Positions 19,287-27,858 of a stretch of DNA of 64,000 bases are shown piece after piece. The notes under the pieces were generated by a model. It saw only the letters and a list, made by a program, of their open reading frames with translations. It ran no database searches and was not told the origin of the DNA. Position 1 is the stretch's first letter, and each line of letters starts with the position of its first letter. The position numbers were made by a program, and so were the translations under genes. The DNA lies in NCBI RefSeq assembly GCF_039652615.1, contig NZ_JBDJAC010000008.1, forward strand, positions 124,001 to 188,000. The letters run 5' to 3'. The DNA comes from Fulvimarina sp039652615. Lineage in GTDB: Bacteria; Pseudomonadota; Alphaproteobacteria; Rhizobiales; Rhizobiaceae.

Positions 19287-21206
19287 GTGTCCCAAACCTT
19301 GAACACACCGCTTCTCGACCAGATCGATACCCCCGCTGATCTGCGTCGGTTCAAGGAAAGTGATCTCAGCCAGATCGCGGACGAGTTGCGCGCCGATCTC
19401 ATCGATGCCGTATCGCAGACCGGCGGGCATCTGGGCGCCGGCCTCGGGGTCGTGGAGCTCACCGTCGCGCTCCACTACGTATTCAATACGCCCGATGACC
19501 GGCTGATCTGGGATGTCAGCCATCAGGCCTATCCGCACAAGATCCTGACCAAGCGCCGCGAGCGCATGCGCACGATCCGTCAGGAGGGCGGTCTTTCGGG
19601 CTTCGCCAAGCGCACGGAGAGCGAATACGATCCGTTCGGGGCCGGCCATTCCTCGACCTCCATCTCCGCCGGCCTCGGCATGGCGGTCGCGCGCGATCTC
19701 GACGGGGGCAAGAACAACGTCATCTCGGTGATCGGCGACGGCGCGATGAGCGCCGGCATGGCCTATGAGGCAATGAACAATGCCGGCGCTTTGGATGCCC
19801 GGCTGATCGTGATCCTTAACGACAACGACATGTCGATCGCGCCTCCGACCGGTGCGATGAGCCACTATCTTGCCCGGCTGGTGTCCGGGAAGACTTACCG
19901 CACGCTCAGAAACCGGGCGCGGGACCTGACCCAGCGCCTGCCGGACTTCTTCCGGGAGGGCGCCCGCAAGACCGAGGAATATACGCGCGGCTTCTTCACC
20001 GGCGGCACGCTGTTCGAGGAACTGGGCTTTTACTACATCGGCCCCATCGACGGGCATGATCTCGATGCGCTCGTGCCAGTCCTGAAGAATGTGCGGGACG
20101 CCGAAACCGGTCCGATCCTCGTCCATGTCGTGACGAAGAAAGGCAAGGGCTACGACCCGGCGGAGAACTCCGCCGACAAGTATCATGGCGTCTCGAAGTT
20201 CGATGTGATCACCGGCACCCAGTCGAAGTCGAAGGGGAATGCGCCGAGCTATACCAATGTCTTCGCATCGAGCCTCATCGAAGAGGCGCGGCACGACGAC
20301 AAGATCGTTGCGGTCAATGCAGCGATGCCAGCTGGAACGGGTCTCGACAAGTTCGCCGAACTCTATCCGACCCGCACCTTCGACGTCGGTATTGCCGAAC
20401 AGCACGCGGTCACCTTCTGCGCCGGCCTTGCGACGGAGGGCTACAAGCCCTTCGCCACGATCTATTCCACCTTCCTGCAACGCGCTTACGACCAGGTGGT
20501 CCACGACGTTGCGATCCAGCATCTTCCTGTGCGCTTCGCGATCGATCGTGCAGGCTATGTCGGTGCCGACGGCGCGACCCATGCCGGTTCCTTCGATACG
20601 GCCTTTCTGTGTCCGCTTCCCGGTTTCGTGGTGATGGGTGCTGCCGACGAAGCCGAACTCCGGCACATGGTCCGCACGGCTGCGGCCTATGACGAGGGCC
20701 CGATCTCCTTCCGCTATCCGCGCGGCAACGGCACCGGTGTCGAAATGCCGGAGCGCGGCGAGGTGCTGGAAATCGGCAAGGGCCGTCTGATCAAGGAAGG
20801 CTCGAAGATCGCGATCCTTTCCTTCGGCACGCGGCTTGGCGATTCGCTTGAGGCCGCCGAGGAACTCGATGGTTACGGCCTTTCGACGAGTGTTGCCGAT
20901 GCGCGGTTCGCAAAGCCACTCGACACGGATCTGATCGAGCGGCTCGCCAAGAACCACGAGGTTCTGATCACGGTGGAGGAGGGCTCCAGCGGGGGCTTTG
21001 CCGCGCAGGTGCTCCAGCATCTCGCCAGCACCGGACTGCTCGACGCTGGGCTGAAAATCCGCCCGATCGTCATGCCCGACACCTTTGCCGATCATGGGGT
21101 ACCCACGAAGATGAATGCCGATGCCGGGCTCGACAAGGCGGGCATCGTCTCCACGGTCTTCCGCGCGCTCGGCCGCGAGGAAAGCGAGGCCGCGAAGCGC
21201 GCGTAA
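19287..21206 (+). CDS. dxs: 1-deoxy-D-xylulose-5-phosphate synthase
   Basis: Thiamine-diphosphate enzyme that condenses pyruvate and glyceraldehyde 3-phosphate, the entry step of the MEP isoprenoid pathway; ispH of the same pathway is at 52308. The 639-residue product has QTGGHLGAGLGVVELTVALHYVF, the ThDP motif GDGAMSAGMAYEAMNN, the transketolase central domain (VGIAEQHAVTFCAGLA) and the C-terminal domain. It starts with GTG at 19287; an upstream ATG at 19271 is out of frame. The preceding 184 bases show no recognised riboswitch. Confidence 0.98.
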   Translation: MSQTLNTPLLDQIDTPADLRRFKESDLSQIADELRADLIDAVSQTGGHLGAGLGVVELTVALHYVFNTPDDRLIWDVSHQAYPHKILTKRRERMRTIRQEGGLSGFAKRTESEYDPFGAGHSSTSISAGLGMAVARDLDGGKNNVISVIGDGAMSAGMAYEAMNNAGALDARLIVILNDNDMSIAPPTGAMSHYLARLVSGKTYRTLRNRARDLTQRLPDFFREGARKTEEYTRGFFTGGTLFEELGFYYIGPIDGHDLDALVPVLKNVRDAETGPILVHVVTKKGKGYDPAENSADKYHGVSKFDVITGTQSKSKGNAPSYTNVFASSLIEEARHDDKIVAVNAAMPAGTGLDKFAELYPTRTFDVGIAEQHAVTFCAGLATEGYKPFATIYSTFLQRAYDQVVHDVAIQHLPVRFAIDRAGYVGADGATHAGSFDTAFLCPLPGFVVMGAADEAELRHMVRTAAAYDEGPISFRYPRGNGTGVEMPERGEVLEIGKGRLIKEGSKIAILSFGTRLGDSLEAAEELDGYGLSTSVADARFAKPLDTDLIERLAKNHEVLITVEEGSSGGFAAQVLQHLASTGLLDAGLKIRPIVMPDTFADHGVPTKMNADAGLDKAGIVSTVFRALGREESEAAKRA

Positions 21207-21221
21207 TCGGCCGACTTCAAC

Positions 21222-21650
21222 GTGACTGTTCGCCTGCGCGGCCACCATCTTCTGTGCATCCTCACCTATGTGGGGAAGGGCTATTCCGAGCGCTTCGTTC
21301 AGAATTACAACCAGATCGCAAAGCGCCTGAACCTCGGGGAAGCGGTCGAAATCATCGAGGGACCCGATGATATCTGCGCACCGCTTCTCGGCGATGGCGA
21401 TGCCCATTGCTTTCGGGAAAGTGTCGCGGAGCGCGACAGGGTGGCCCTGCGGAATTTGAGCGAAGTCGTGGCCCGCGACTTGCGGATCGGGAGGACCATC
21501 GCAATCGATGCCGAGTGGTTGGCCACGGCGCGTTCCCTCTTTCAGGCGGGGAGCGTTCGCAAAGCTTGCCTCGGTTGTGAGTGGCACGACCTTTGCTCCG
21601 AGGTCTCGTCGTGCGGTCGGGCCGAAGTCCTTGTGACAGGCCATGGATAG
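21222..21650 (+). CDS. DUF1284 domain-containing protein
   Basis: Short cytoplasmic protein of 142 residues starting at a GTG 15 bases after dxs. It begins TVRLRGHHLLCILTYVGKGYS, the DUF1284 signature. It carries several Cys (DDICAPL, DAHCFRES, KACLGCEWHDLCSEVSSC), of which the CxxC and CxxxxC near the C-terminus could bind metal or an iron-sulfur cluster; that is inference. Function is unknown. Its close spacing suggests co-transcription with dxs. The palindromic repeat at 21669 separates it from tlyA. Confidence 0.88.
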   Translation: MTVRLRGHHLLCILTYVGKGYSERFVQNYNQIAKRLNLGEAVEIIEGPDDICAPLLGDGDAHCFRESVAERDRVALRNLSEVVARDLRIGRTIAIDAEWLATARSLFQAGSVRKACLGCEWHDLCSEVSSCGRAEVLVTGHG

Positions 21651-21668
21651 GCTCTCGGACGGCTCTCA

Positions 21669-21771
21669 TACGAAATCCGTTTGATCGCTTTGCGATAACG
21701 GATTTAAACAACGTGTCTGCGCCGCGCGGGCTTCGATACTGTACCCGGCCTGATCAGCTGGGTACGATATA
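21669..21771 (-). repeat. Palindromic intergenic element, family 1, copy C
   Basis: Same two-hairpin layout and orientation as 7150-7255 but more diverged. Hairpin sequences AAATCCGTT...AACGGATTT and GATACTGTACCCGGC...GGTACGATAT are recognisable with compensating changes in the second stem (ATGG/CCAT replaced by GTAC/GTAC), which argues that structure is maintained. It lies inside the dxs-tlyA stretch. Confidence 0.8.
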
Positions 21772-21842
21772 AACGCATCTCGCAAGCGAGTTTCGAAGGG
21801 CCGCGCTTGCGCCTTGCCCTTCGCCGGCTCACATTCGGCCCA

Positions 21843-22643
21843 ATGATCACATCCGATTCGCCCCCTTCCGATCCGCCGGCCGCTGCCACCGGTGCAAGTC
21901 AACGTCTCGATCAGGCGCTCGTCGCCCGGGGGCTGATGCCGACGCGCTCGCGCGCGCTCGACGCCATCAAGCGCGGCGGGGTGACGGTCGATGGCAGGCC
22001 GGCGCGCAAGGCGTCGCTGATGGTTGCCGCCGAGGCCGAGATCGCCGTCGACGATCCGGCGGCGGCTTACGTCTCGCGTGCCGCGCTGAAGCTGATTGCC
22101 GGGCTCGACGCCTTCACCATCGATCCAGCCGGCATCGAATGCCTCGATATCGGGGCCTCGACCGGTGGTTTCAGCCAGGTGCTTCTGGAGAGGGGTGCGG
22201 CCCATGTGGTCGCGGTGGACGTCGGCCACGACCAGATGCATGAGAGCTTGCATGATGAGCCCCGTCTGACGGTGATCGAGGGTCTCAACGCGCGCGATCT
22301 TTCGGAAGACGACCTCGAGGGGCATATCCCAAGCCTCATTGTCGCCGATGTCAGTTTCATTTCGCTCACTCTGGCCTTGCCGCCAGCCCTGGAAATTGCG
22401 GGCGAGGCGGCGCGCGGACTGTTTCTCGTGAAACCCCAATTCGAGGCAGGCCGGGAAGCGATCGGCAAAGGCGGGCTTCTGAAGGCGCCGGGGACCGCCG
22501 GGGCCGTTGCCCAGAGCGTTGCCGACTGGCTCGCAGAACAGCCCGGATGGAGGGTCGACGGGCTCATCGCCTCGCCGATCGAAGGGGGCGACGGCAACCG
22601 GGAATTCCTGCTTGCGGCGACCAAGAGCGGGGAGACGGCATGA
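21843..22643 (+). CDS. tlyA: TlyA family rRNA (cytidine-2'-O)-methyltransferase
   Basis: Predicted methyltransferase acting on rRNA, related to TlyA/hemolysin A. The 266-residue product has an S4 RNA-binding domain (RLDQALVARGLMPTRSRALDAIKRGGVTVDG), then an FtsJ-like fold with KLIAGLDAF, the SAM motif CLDIGASTGGFSQVLL and VADVSFISLTLALP, and ends with LVKPQFEAGREAIGKGG. ATG 21843 is preferred to a TTG twelve codons upstream. It overlaps the next gene by 4 bases. Confidence 0.94.
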   Translation: MITSDSPPSDPPAAATGASQRLDQALVARGLMPTRSRALDAIKRGGVTVDGRPARKASLMVAAEAEIAVDDPAAAYVSRAALKLIAGLDAFTIDPAGIECLDIGASTGGFSQVLLERGAAHVVAVDVGHDQMHESLHDEPRLTVIEGLNARDLSEDDLEGHIPSLIVADVSFISLTLALPPALEIAGEAARGLFLVKPQFEAGREAIGKGGLLKAPGTAGAVAQSVADWLAEQPGWRVDGLIASPIEGGDGNREFLLAATKSGETA

Positions 22644-23878
22644 GCCGTGAGGTGACGATCGATCGGCTCGGCGCCCAGGGCGACGGCATTGCCGAGACGG
22701 GGAATGGCCAGCTGTTCGTGCCATTCACGCTGCCCGGCGAGGTGGTCCGCGCCGATCTCTTCGATGGAGAGAAGCGCGGAACGCCACTGGAAATCCTGAC
22801 GGCGTCGAGCGAGCGCGTGAGCTCGCCCTGTCCGCATTTTGGCCAGTGCGGGGGCTGCGAGCTTCAACATGCCTCGCCGGGCTTTTATGCCGAATACAAA
22901 CGCGGAATCGTCGTCGAGGCATTGTCGCGCCACGGGATCGAGGCGGAGGTCGCGCCGCTGGTGACCTGCGCGCCGGGCACGCGTCGGCGCGTGACGCTGA
23001 CGGCGGTTCGCGCCGGTACCAACGCGCAGCTTGGCTTTCATGAAGCTCATTCGGACCGCGTCGTATCGATCGGTCCGTGTCCGGTCGCGATGCCGGGGAT
23101 CGTTGCGGCGCTTCCCGCCCTCGAAAAGCTTGCAACGATCCTGATCGACCGCAAGGCGCCGCTGAAGCTGACGGTGACCCAGACCGATACCGGGCTCGAT
23201 ATCGCTGCGAGCGATGCCGCCAAACTCTCCGAGGAGCGTCATCGACAGGCGGTGGCCCATGCGCTCGCGTCCAAATTCGCGCGACTGACGTCGAATGGCG
23301 AGGTTCTGGTCAAGGCCCGGCCGCCCCAGGTTTTCTTTGGCGGAATCGCCGTCGAGCCGCCGCCCGGAGGCTTTCTCCAAGCGGTGGCGGCAGCCGAGGA
23401 CCATATGGCCGAGCTGGTTCTCAGCCATCTCGCCAAGGCGAAACGCGTCGCCGATCTCTTCGCCGGGTCCGGGGCTTTCACACTGCGCCTTGCGAGGGGC
23501 GCGAAGGTCCATGCTGTCGAGGGTGAGGCGGGCGCGCTTGCAGCCCTTGATGCAGCGTCCCGGCAGGAGTCCGGCCTGAAGCCAATCACCCATGAGCGGC
23601 GGGATCTCTACCGCCGTCCGATGACCGTGAAAGACCTGAAACCTTACGACGGCGTCGTCTTCGATCCACCGCGCGCCGGTGCCGAGGGTGTCGCGAGTGC
23701 GCTCGCCGCATCGACCGTGAAGCGTGTCGCAGCCGTCTCCTGCAATCCGCAGACGCTCGGCCGCGATCTGCGCATCCTCATCGATGGTGGTTACCAGCTG
23801 AAATCGGTGACACCGATCGATCAGTTTCTCTGGTCCCATCATGTGGAGGCGGTCGCGCTTCTGGAGCGTGGTCGTTGA
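22640..23878 (+). CDS. TRAM-domain 23S rRNA (uracil-C5)-methyltransferase, RlmD/RumA-like
   Basis: SAM-dependent RNA methyltransferase of 412 residues. It has an N-terminal TRAM domain (EVTIDRLGAQGDGIAET...VPFTLPGEVV), an iron-sulfur Cys cluster CPHFGQCGGCELQH, SAM motif VADLFAGSGAFTLRLA, catalytic-domain motif VVFDPPRAGAEGV and the conserved SCNPQTLGRDL with the nucleophilic Cys. These match RumA/RlmD; the precise target uridine is not decided by sequence alone. ATG overlaps the tlyA stop (ATGA) and its own stop overlaps the DedA start, so the three genes are translationally coupled. Confidence 0.92.
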   Translation: MSREVTIDRLGAQGDGIAETGNGQLFVPFTLPGEVVRADLFDGEKRGTPLEILTASSERVSSPCPHFGQCGGCELQHASPGFYAEYKRGIVVEALSRHGIEAEVAPLVTCAPGTRRRVTLTAVRAGTNAQLGFHEAHSDRVVSIGPCPVAMPGIVAALPALEKLATILIDRKAPLKLTVTQTDTGLDIAASDAAKLSEERHRQAVAHALASKFARLTSNGEVLVKARPPQVFFGGIAVEPPPGGFLQAVAAAEDHMAELVLSHLAKAKRVADLFAGSGAFTLRLARGAKVHAVEGEAGALAALDAASRQESGLKPITHERRDLYRRPMTVKDLKPYDGVVFDPPRAGAEGVASALAASTVKRVAAVSCNPQTLGRDLRILIDGGYQLKSVTPIDQFLWSHHVEAVALLERGR

Positions 23879-24522
23879 CCGAATTCCTGACCGAGTACGG
23901 TTACGGTTTCATCGTCGTGGTCGTACTTTTCGAGTCGCTCGCTCTGCCGCTGCCGGGCGAGAGCCTCGTCGTGGCGGCGGGCATGCTGGCAAGCAGCGGC
24001 AAGATGAACATCCTGCTGGTGCTTGGCTCCGCGTTCCTGGGTTCGGTCCTCGGCGACAATATCGGCTATTTCATTGGACGGCGCTACGGACGAGCGGCCA
24101 TCTTGAAGTGGGGCGACAAGGTCGGCTTCGACGAAGACAAGCTGAAAATGGTCGAGGAGAAATTTCAGTCCTACGGCTTCATCATCGTCCTGATCGCCCG
24201 CTTCGTCTTCATCCTGCGCCAGCTGAATGGCTTTGTCGCGGGAATGATGCACATGAACTGGCTACAGTTCCTGCTCTACAACGCCATCTCGGCCGCCTTG
24301 TGGACGGCCGCCTATGGGCTTTCGGCCTATTACTTCGGAAAGGCGCTGACCCATTTTCTCGACGTCCACTCGATCTGGGCGATCATCGGAATCTCGGGAT
24401 CGATCTGTGCCATCGGCATGTATGGCACCTACAAGGTGCTGTTCGACGCCAAGAAGCAGAAAAAGGCGAAGGTTGACGAGCAGAAAGCTAACTCGCAAGA
24501 CGAGGACGGGGAGACGGCTTGA
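23875..24522 (+). CDS. DedA family membrane protein
   Basis: Predicted inner-membrane protein of 215 residues in the DedA/SNARE-associated (VTT) family, which works in membrane homeostasis and lipid-carrier scrambling. It shows FESLALPLPGESLVVAAG, GSVLGDNIGYFIGRRYGR and FIIVLIARFVFILRQLNGFVAGM, matching the family E..(L)P(I)PGE and G..xGD..GYxxGR motifs. The C-terminus is hydrophilic and Lys/Glu-rich. It uses a TTG start overlapping the upstream stop (TTGA). Its stop codon lies in a hairpin terminator (24520-24548). Confidence 0.9.
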   Translation: MTEFLTEYGYGFIVVVVLFESLALPLPGESLVVAAGMLASSGKMNILLVLGSAFLGSVLGDNIGYFIGRRYGRAAILKWGDKVGFDEDKLKMVEEKFQSYGFIIVLIARFVFILRQLNGFVAGMMHMNWLQFLLYNAISAALWTAAYGLSAYYFGKALTHFLDVHSIWAIIGISGSICAIGMYGTYKVLFDAKKQKKAKVDEQKANSQDEDGETA

Positions 24523-24548
24523 AACCGGCTGGTTTCAGCTCTTTCCGC
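24520..24548 (+). terminator. Terminator overlapping the DedA stop codon
   Basis: Stem TGAAACC (520-526) with GGTTTCA (531-537) around a GGCT loop, followed by GCTCTTTCCGCTTT. The TGA of the DedA gene forms the base of the stem, and the right half lies inside the 3' end of the convergent trmD gene. Confidence 0.6.
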
Positions 24549-25227
24549 TTTCCAGAAGGTCGGGTCGCCGCTCTCGGGTGATGCGTTCGGCCTCGGCGCG
24601 GCGCCATTTCTCGACCGCGCCATGATCGCCGGAGGTCAGCACCGTTGGTATCGCGCGGCCCTCCCATTCGGAGGGGCGGGTATAGTGGGGATGCTCCAAG
24701 AGCCCGCCTTCGAAGCTTTCATGGGTGCCGGACTGCTGGTTGCCCATGACGCCGGGCAGGAGCCGGACGACCGCATCGAGAAGGGTAAGGGCTGCCATTT
24801 CGCCGCCTGACAACACGTAGTCGCCGATCGAAACCTCGGTCAGATTGCGCGCCTCGATCACGCGCTCGTCGACGCCTTCGAAGCGGCCGCATAAAATCAG
24901 TGCGCCTTCGCCTTCCGCAAGCTCGCGCACGAGAGATTGCGTCAGAGTGCGACCACGTGGGCTCATCATCAGGCGAGGGCGCGTGTCACTGTCATCGCTT
25001 GCCGCATCGATCGCATCGGCAACGACATCCGCGCGCATGACCATGCCCGCGCCGCCGCCGGCGGGCGTATCGTCGACCGCACGATGCCGCCCGCGCCCGA
25101 ATTCGCGGATTTGTCTCGCTTCCAGCGACCAGTCGCCGCGCTCCAGCGCCCGGCCCGCGAGCGAAAGGCCAAGGGGGCCGGGAAACATGTCCGGATAAAG
25201 GGTCAGGATGGTCGCGCGGAAGGTCAT
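24535..25227 (-). CDS. trmD: tRNA (guanine-N1)-methyltransferase TrmD
   Basis: Knotted SPOUT methyltransferase that makes m1G37 in tRNA and prevents frameshifting. The 230-residue product has TILTLYPDMFPGPLG at the start, the VDDTPAGGGAGMVM block, LILCGRFEGVDERVIE and IGDYVLSGGEMAALTLLDAVVRLLPGV of the trefoil knot, and SGDHGAVEKWRR at the end. The longer open frame upstream is not conserved, so the ATG at 25227 is used. Usually trmD lies with rpsP, rimM and rplS; here it is alone and faces the DedA gene. Confidence 0.97.
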   Translation of the reverse strand: MTFRATILTLYPDMFPGPLGLSLAGRALERGDWSLEARQIREFGRGRHRAVDDTPAGGGAGMVMRADVVADAIDAASDDSDTRPRLMMSPRGRTLTQSLVRELAEGEGALILCGRFEGVDERVIEARNLTEVSIGDYVLSGGEMAALTLLDAVVRLLPGVMGNQQSGTHESFEGGLLEHPHYTRPSEWEGRAIPTVLTSGDHGAVEKWRRAEAERITRERRPDLLESGKS

Positions 25228-25421
25228 GGGTTCGGGCTTAGTCGACTGGACGCATTCTGCAAACAGCAAAGTCGAAGCGACGCGAACGCCGCGCCTTGTC
25301 GGGCCTGCGGCCTTTGCGTGCGGGCCGGGTCCGGTTCGATCGGCGGATCGCTTCTTGATCGCAGGTCTTTGCGATGGCTTTCCGCGCAGGTTGACGTATC
25401 TATCGAAGGGCGAGAACGCTC

Positions 25422-25454
25422 CCGCCACGAATCATCAGAATTCGGGCGTGGCGG
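25422..25454 (+). promoter_or_regulatory. Inverted repeat upstream of the sodium symporter gene
   Basis: CCGCCACG (422-429) and CGTGGCGG (447-454) form an 8-bp stem 34 bases before the ATG. TTGACG at 25391 could be a -35 element upstream. This may be an operator or a leader hairpin; direct evidence is only the symmetry. Confidence 0.3.
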
Positions 25455-25487
25455 CGCGCTCGTTCCATCAGTGCTCTGGGAGGAAAC

Positions 25488-27077
25488 ATGGGCGCGCTCA
25501 ACATACTGGTCTTTCTCGGTTTTACCGCGATCGTCGGCATCCTGTCCTATGTCTGGACAAGAGGCACCGACGAAAACGATTCCGACGGCTATTTCCTGGG
25601 TGGCCGTTCGCTGACCGCGCCGGTCATCTGCGGATCGCTGCTTTTGACGAACCTCTCCACCGAGCAGATCGTCGGCCTCAACGGCCAGGCCTTCTCGGAT
25701 GGCATTCTCGTCATGGCATGGGAAACGCTCGCCGCGATCGCCATGGTCGTGACCGCGCTGGTGCTCCTGCCGCGCTATCTCTACGGCGGCATCGCGACGA
25801 TCCCGTCCTTCCTCGAAGACCGCTACGACAATACCACGAAGACCATCGTCTCGGCGCTATTTCTGGCCGGCTACGTCGTCGTGCTTCTGCCCATCGTGCT
25901 TTATTCGGGCGCTCTCGCGCTCTCGACCATGTTCGAGGTTCCACAGCTTCTCGGCGTCGGCGAAACCGCCGCTCTGTGGATCACGGTTTGGGCAATCGGC
26001 ATCATCGGTTCTATCTACGCGATTTTCGGCGGCCTGAAAGCTGTCGCGGTGTCCGATACGATCAACGCCTTGGGCCTCTTCACCGGCGGGCTTCTGGTTC
26101 CGATCTTCGGGCTACTGGTCGTCGGCGACGGCTCGATCACTGAAGGTCTGTCGACACTCTGGACCGAGCATCCGGAAAAATTCGATGCGATCGGCGGCCC
26201 GGATTCCTCCATTCCCTTCGCGACGATCTTCACCGGCATGATGCTGGTGCAGCTGTTCTACTGGGGCACCAATCAGGCGATCATCCAGCGCGCCCTCGGC
26301 GCGAAAAATCTGAAAGAGGGGCAGAAGGGCCTTCTTTACGCAGCGGTCTTCAAGATCCTCGGGCCTATCATCGTCGTCCTGCCGGGCATCATCGCCTTCC
26401 ACCTCTTCCCCGATCTCGATACGCCGGATCAGGCCTATCCCCGACTGGTGACGGAAGTGCTGCCCTTCTATCTCGTCGGCTTCTTCGCGGCCGTGCTTTT
26501 CGGCGCGATCCTGTCCTCGTTCAACTCGGCGCTGAACTCCTCGGTGACGCTCTTCGGCATCGACATCTACCGGCAATACATCAAGACCGATGCGAGCGAC
26601 CGGCAGGTGGTCCAGGCCGGCAAGTATTTCGGTATCGTGCTCGCCATCGCCGCGATGACGATCGCACCTTTCATCGCCAATGCGCCGCAGGGGCTGTTCG
26701 GTTATCTGCAGGAGGTAAACGGCTGCTACTCGATCCCGATCCTGACGATCATTCTCGTCGGCATCTTTACCAAGCGCGTGCCGCCCATCGCGGCCAAGAT
26801 CGCTCTTGCCTCGGGCGTCATCCTCTACATGCTCAGCCAGTTCGGACTGAAGTTCATCATCGGCGAGGACAACTATCCGCACTTCCTGCACGTGATGGCG
26901 ATCCTCTTCGTCCTCAACGTCATCATCATGCTGGTGATCGGGAAGATGAAGCCGCGCGAGAACGATTATATCGCCTTCGAAAGCGGGGCGGTGGAGATGA
27001 ACCCGTGGAATCTTGCCTGGCCCGTTGGCATCGCCGTGGTGGCGGTCGTTGCCTCGACCTATGTGATCTTCACCTGA
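25488..27077 (+). CDS. Solute:sodium symporter (SSS/SGLT family)
   Basis: Predicted inner-membrane transporter of 529 residues with about 14 hydrophobic segments. It carries SSS-family features: DGYFLGGRSLTAPVICGSLLLTNLSTEQIVGLNGQAF near the N-terminus, IYAIFGGLKAVAVSD, YWGTNQAIIQRALGAKNLKEGQKG and the SSFNSALNSSVTLFGIDIY segment that lines the sodium site. The sequence style is closest to the sugar (SGLT-like) branch; the substrate could be a sugar or a related polyol. A strong GGAGG lies 5 bases before the ATG. It is flanked by a regulatory hairpin and a terminator and appears monocistronic. Confidence 0.9.
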   Translation: MGALNILVFLGFTAIVGILSYVWTRGTDENDSDGYFLGGRSLTAPVICGSLLLTNLSTEQIVGLNGQAFSDGILVMAWETLAAIAMVVTALVLLPRYLYGGIATIPSFLEDRYDNTTKTIVSALFLAGYVVVLLPIVLYSGALALSTMFEVPQLLGVGETAALWITVWAIGIIGSIYAIFGGLKAVAVSDTINALGLFTGGLLVPIFGLLVVGDGSITEGLSTLWTEHPEKFDAIGGPDSSIPFATIFTGMMLVQLFYWGTNQAIIQRALGAKNLKEGQKGLLYAAVFKILGPIIVVLPGIIAFHLFPDLDTPDQAYPRLVTEVLPFYLVGFFAAVLFGAILSSFNSALNSSVTLFGIDIYRQYIKTDASDRQVVQAGKYFGIVLAIAAMTIAPFIANAPQGLFGYLQEVNGCYSIPILTIILVGIFTKRVPPIAAKIALASGVILYMLSQFGLKFIIGEDNYPHFLHVMAILFVLNVIIMLVIGKMKPRENDYIAFESGAVEMNPWNLAWPVGIAVVAVVASTYVIFT

Positions 27078-27120
27078 GATCGGCGCCGGTCTTCCCGGAC
27101 AATTCGGAAGGGCCAATGAA

Positions 27121-27160
27121 GAAGACCGCAGGAAGCGCAAGGCTTGCTGCGGTCTTTCAG
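27121..27160 (+). terminator. Probable terminator after the symporter gene
   Basis: AAGACCGCA (122-130) pairs with TGCGGTCTT (148-156), with an additional AAGC/GCTT pairing inside, followed by TTCAG. It lies 44 bases beyond the symporter stop. The U-tract is short. Confidence 0.5.
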
Positions 27161-27232
27161 TGTCGTGAGCCCGTCATCGGGATGTCTGTCTCAAGGCAGG
27201 TTTCCCAGCCCGTCCGCCGCGCGGCTCGAAGA

Positions 27233-27364
27233 TCACTCAACGGTGCGGGAGCGCGACTGTGACTGTTCGCGGAGCGACTGTTCGAGGCGCGGGCTGCGAT
27301 TGCCGGCTTCACGGGCAAGCTCGGAGAAAAAGGAGCGGAGGCGAGAGCCTAAGGATTGGGTCAT
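27233..27364 (-). CDS. Tiny basic protein, tandem paralogue 3
   Basis: 43-residue open frame beginning MTQSLGSRLRSFFSELAREA and continuing Arg/Gln/Ser-rich to the end. The N-terminal half could form an amphipathic helix. It shares the pattern RL.SFF.ELA and a later LRE with the next gene upstream (27437-27559). AAAGG lies upstream of the ATG. It is the third of three short minus-strand frames with similar length, charge and layout. I do not recognise a named family; a DUF1127-like small regulator is one possibility but the diagnostic C-terminal motif is missing. Confidence 0.6.
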   Translation of the reverse strand: MTQSLGSRLRSFFSELAREAGNRSPRLEQSLREQSQSRSRTVE

Positions 27365-27436
27365 GGTCTGAACCTTTCGGTTTGAGGTCGTTGTGTTCGA
27401 TGCGTCGTCGATCGATCCAGGCGATCGAACAGGCAG

Positions 27437-27559
27437 TCAGCGCGGGCGCTTTTCGCGCAGGGTGCGGGACTGGCGGGGGGCTGCGATGCTCGATGCGTTG
27501 GCAAGTTCCATGAAGAAGGAACCGAGGCGATTACGGATTGTCTTGGGCTGTCCGGTCAT
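27437..27559 (-). CDS. Tiny basic protein, tandem paralogue 2
   Basis: 40-residue open frame beginning MTGQPKTIRNRLGSFFMEL and ending RTLREKRPR, with net charge about +7. GGAG lies about 9 bases before the ATG, and an A/T-rich stretch lies just upstream of that. RLGSFFMELA aligns with RLRSFFSELA of the following gene (27233-27364), whose start is 72 bases beyond this stop. The shared MTG start links it to the first gene of the array. Function unknown. Confidence 0.6.
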   Translation of the reverse strand: MTGQPKTIRNRLGSFFMELANASSIAAPRQSRTLREKRPR

Positions 27560-27735
27560 TCTGAATATCTCCATTTTGTTGATTTATATTTAGGCGCTTT
27601 AGAGGCGGTTGAGAACTGCCGCTAAGCGAAGTCTTCGATGCGCTGAGTGCAAGGCTCTGGACGCGGCCATCGCAAGATTTGCGCCAGCGGCGTCGGCCGG
27701 CTCCGGGGCCGGGCACAACGCCGATCGCAGGAGCC

Positions 27736-27858
27736 TTATTTGCCGTGCCGCGCGCGCATCTGCTCAAGACGCTCGGCACGCAGCGCATGCTCGCGCGAGA
27801 CGCTTTCGAAGCCGCGGATGATGCGTTTCAGGATGGATGGACGCTGATTGCCGGTCAT
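27736..27858 (-). CDS. Tiny basic protein, tandem paralogue 1
   Basis: 40-residue open frame beginning MTGNQRPSILKRIIRGFES and ending RAERLEQMRARHGK, strongly basic and probably helical. GAGAGGG lies about 6 bases before the ATG, a good ribosome-binding site. It is separated from the second paralogue by about 175 bases that include an A/T-rich stretch. The similarity to the other two is in length, MT(G) start, an amphipathic helix and an Arg-rich end, so the paralogy is weaker here. An in-frame ATG 30 bases upstream is an alternative start. Confidence 0.55.
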   Translation of the reverse strand: MTGNQRPSILKRIIRGFESVSREHALRAERLEQMRARHGK

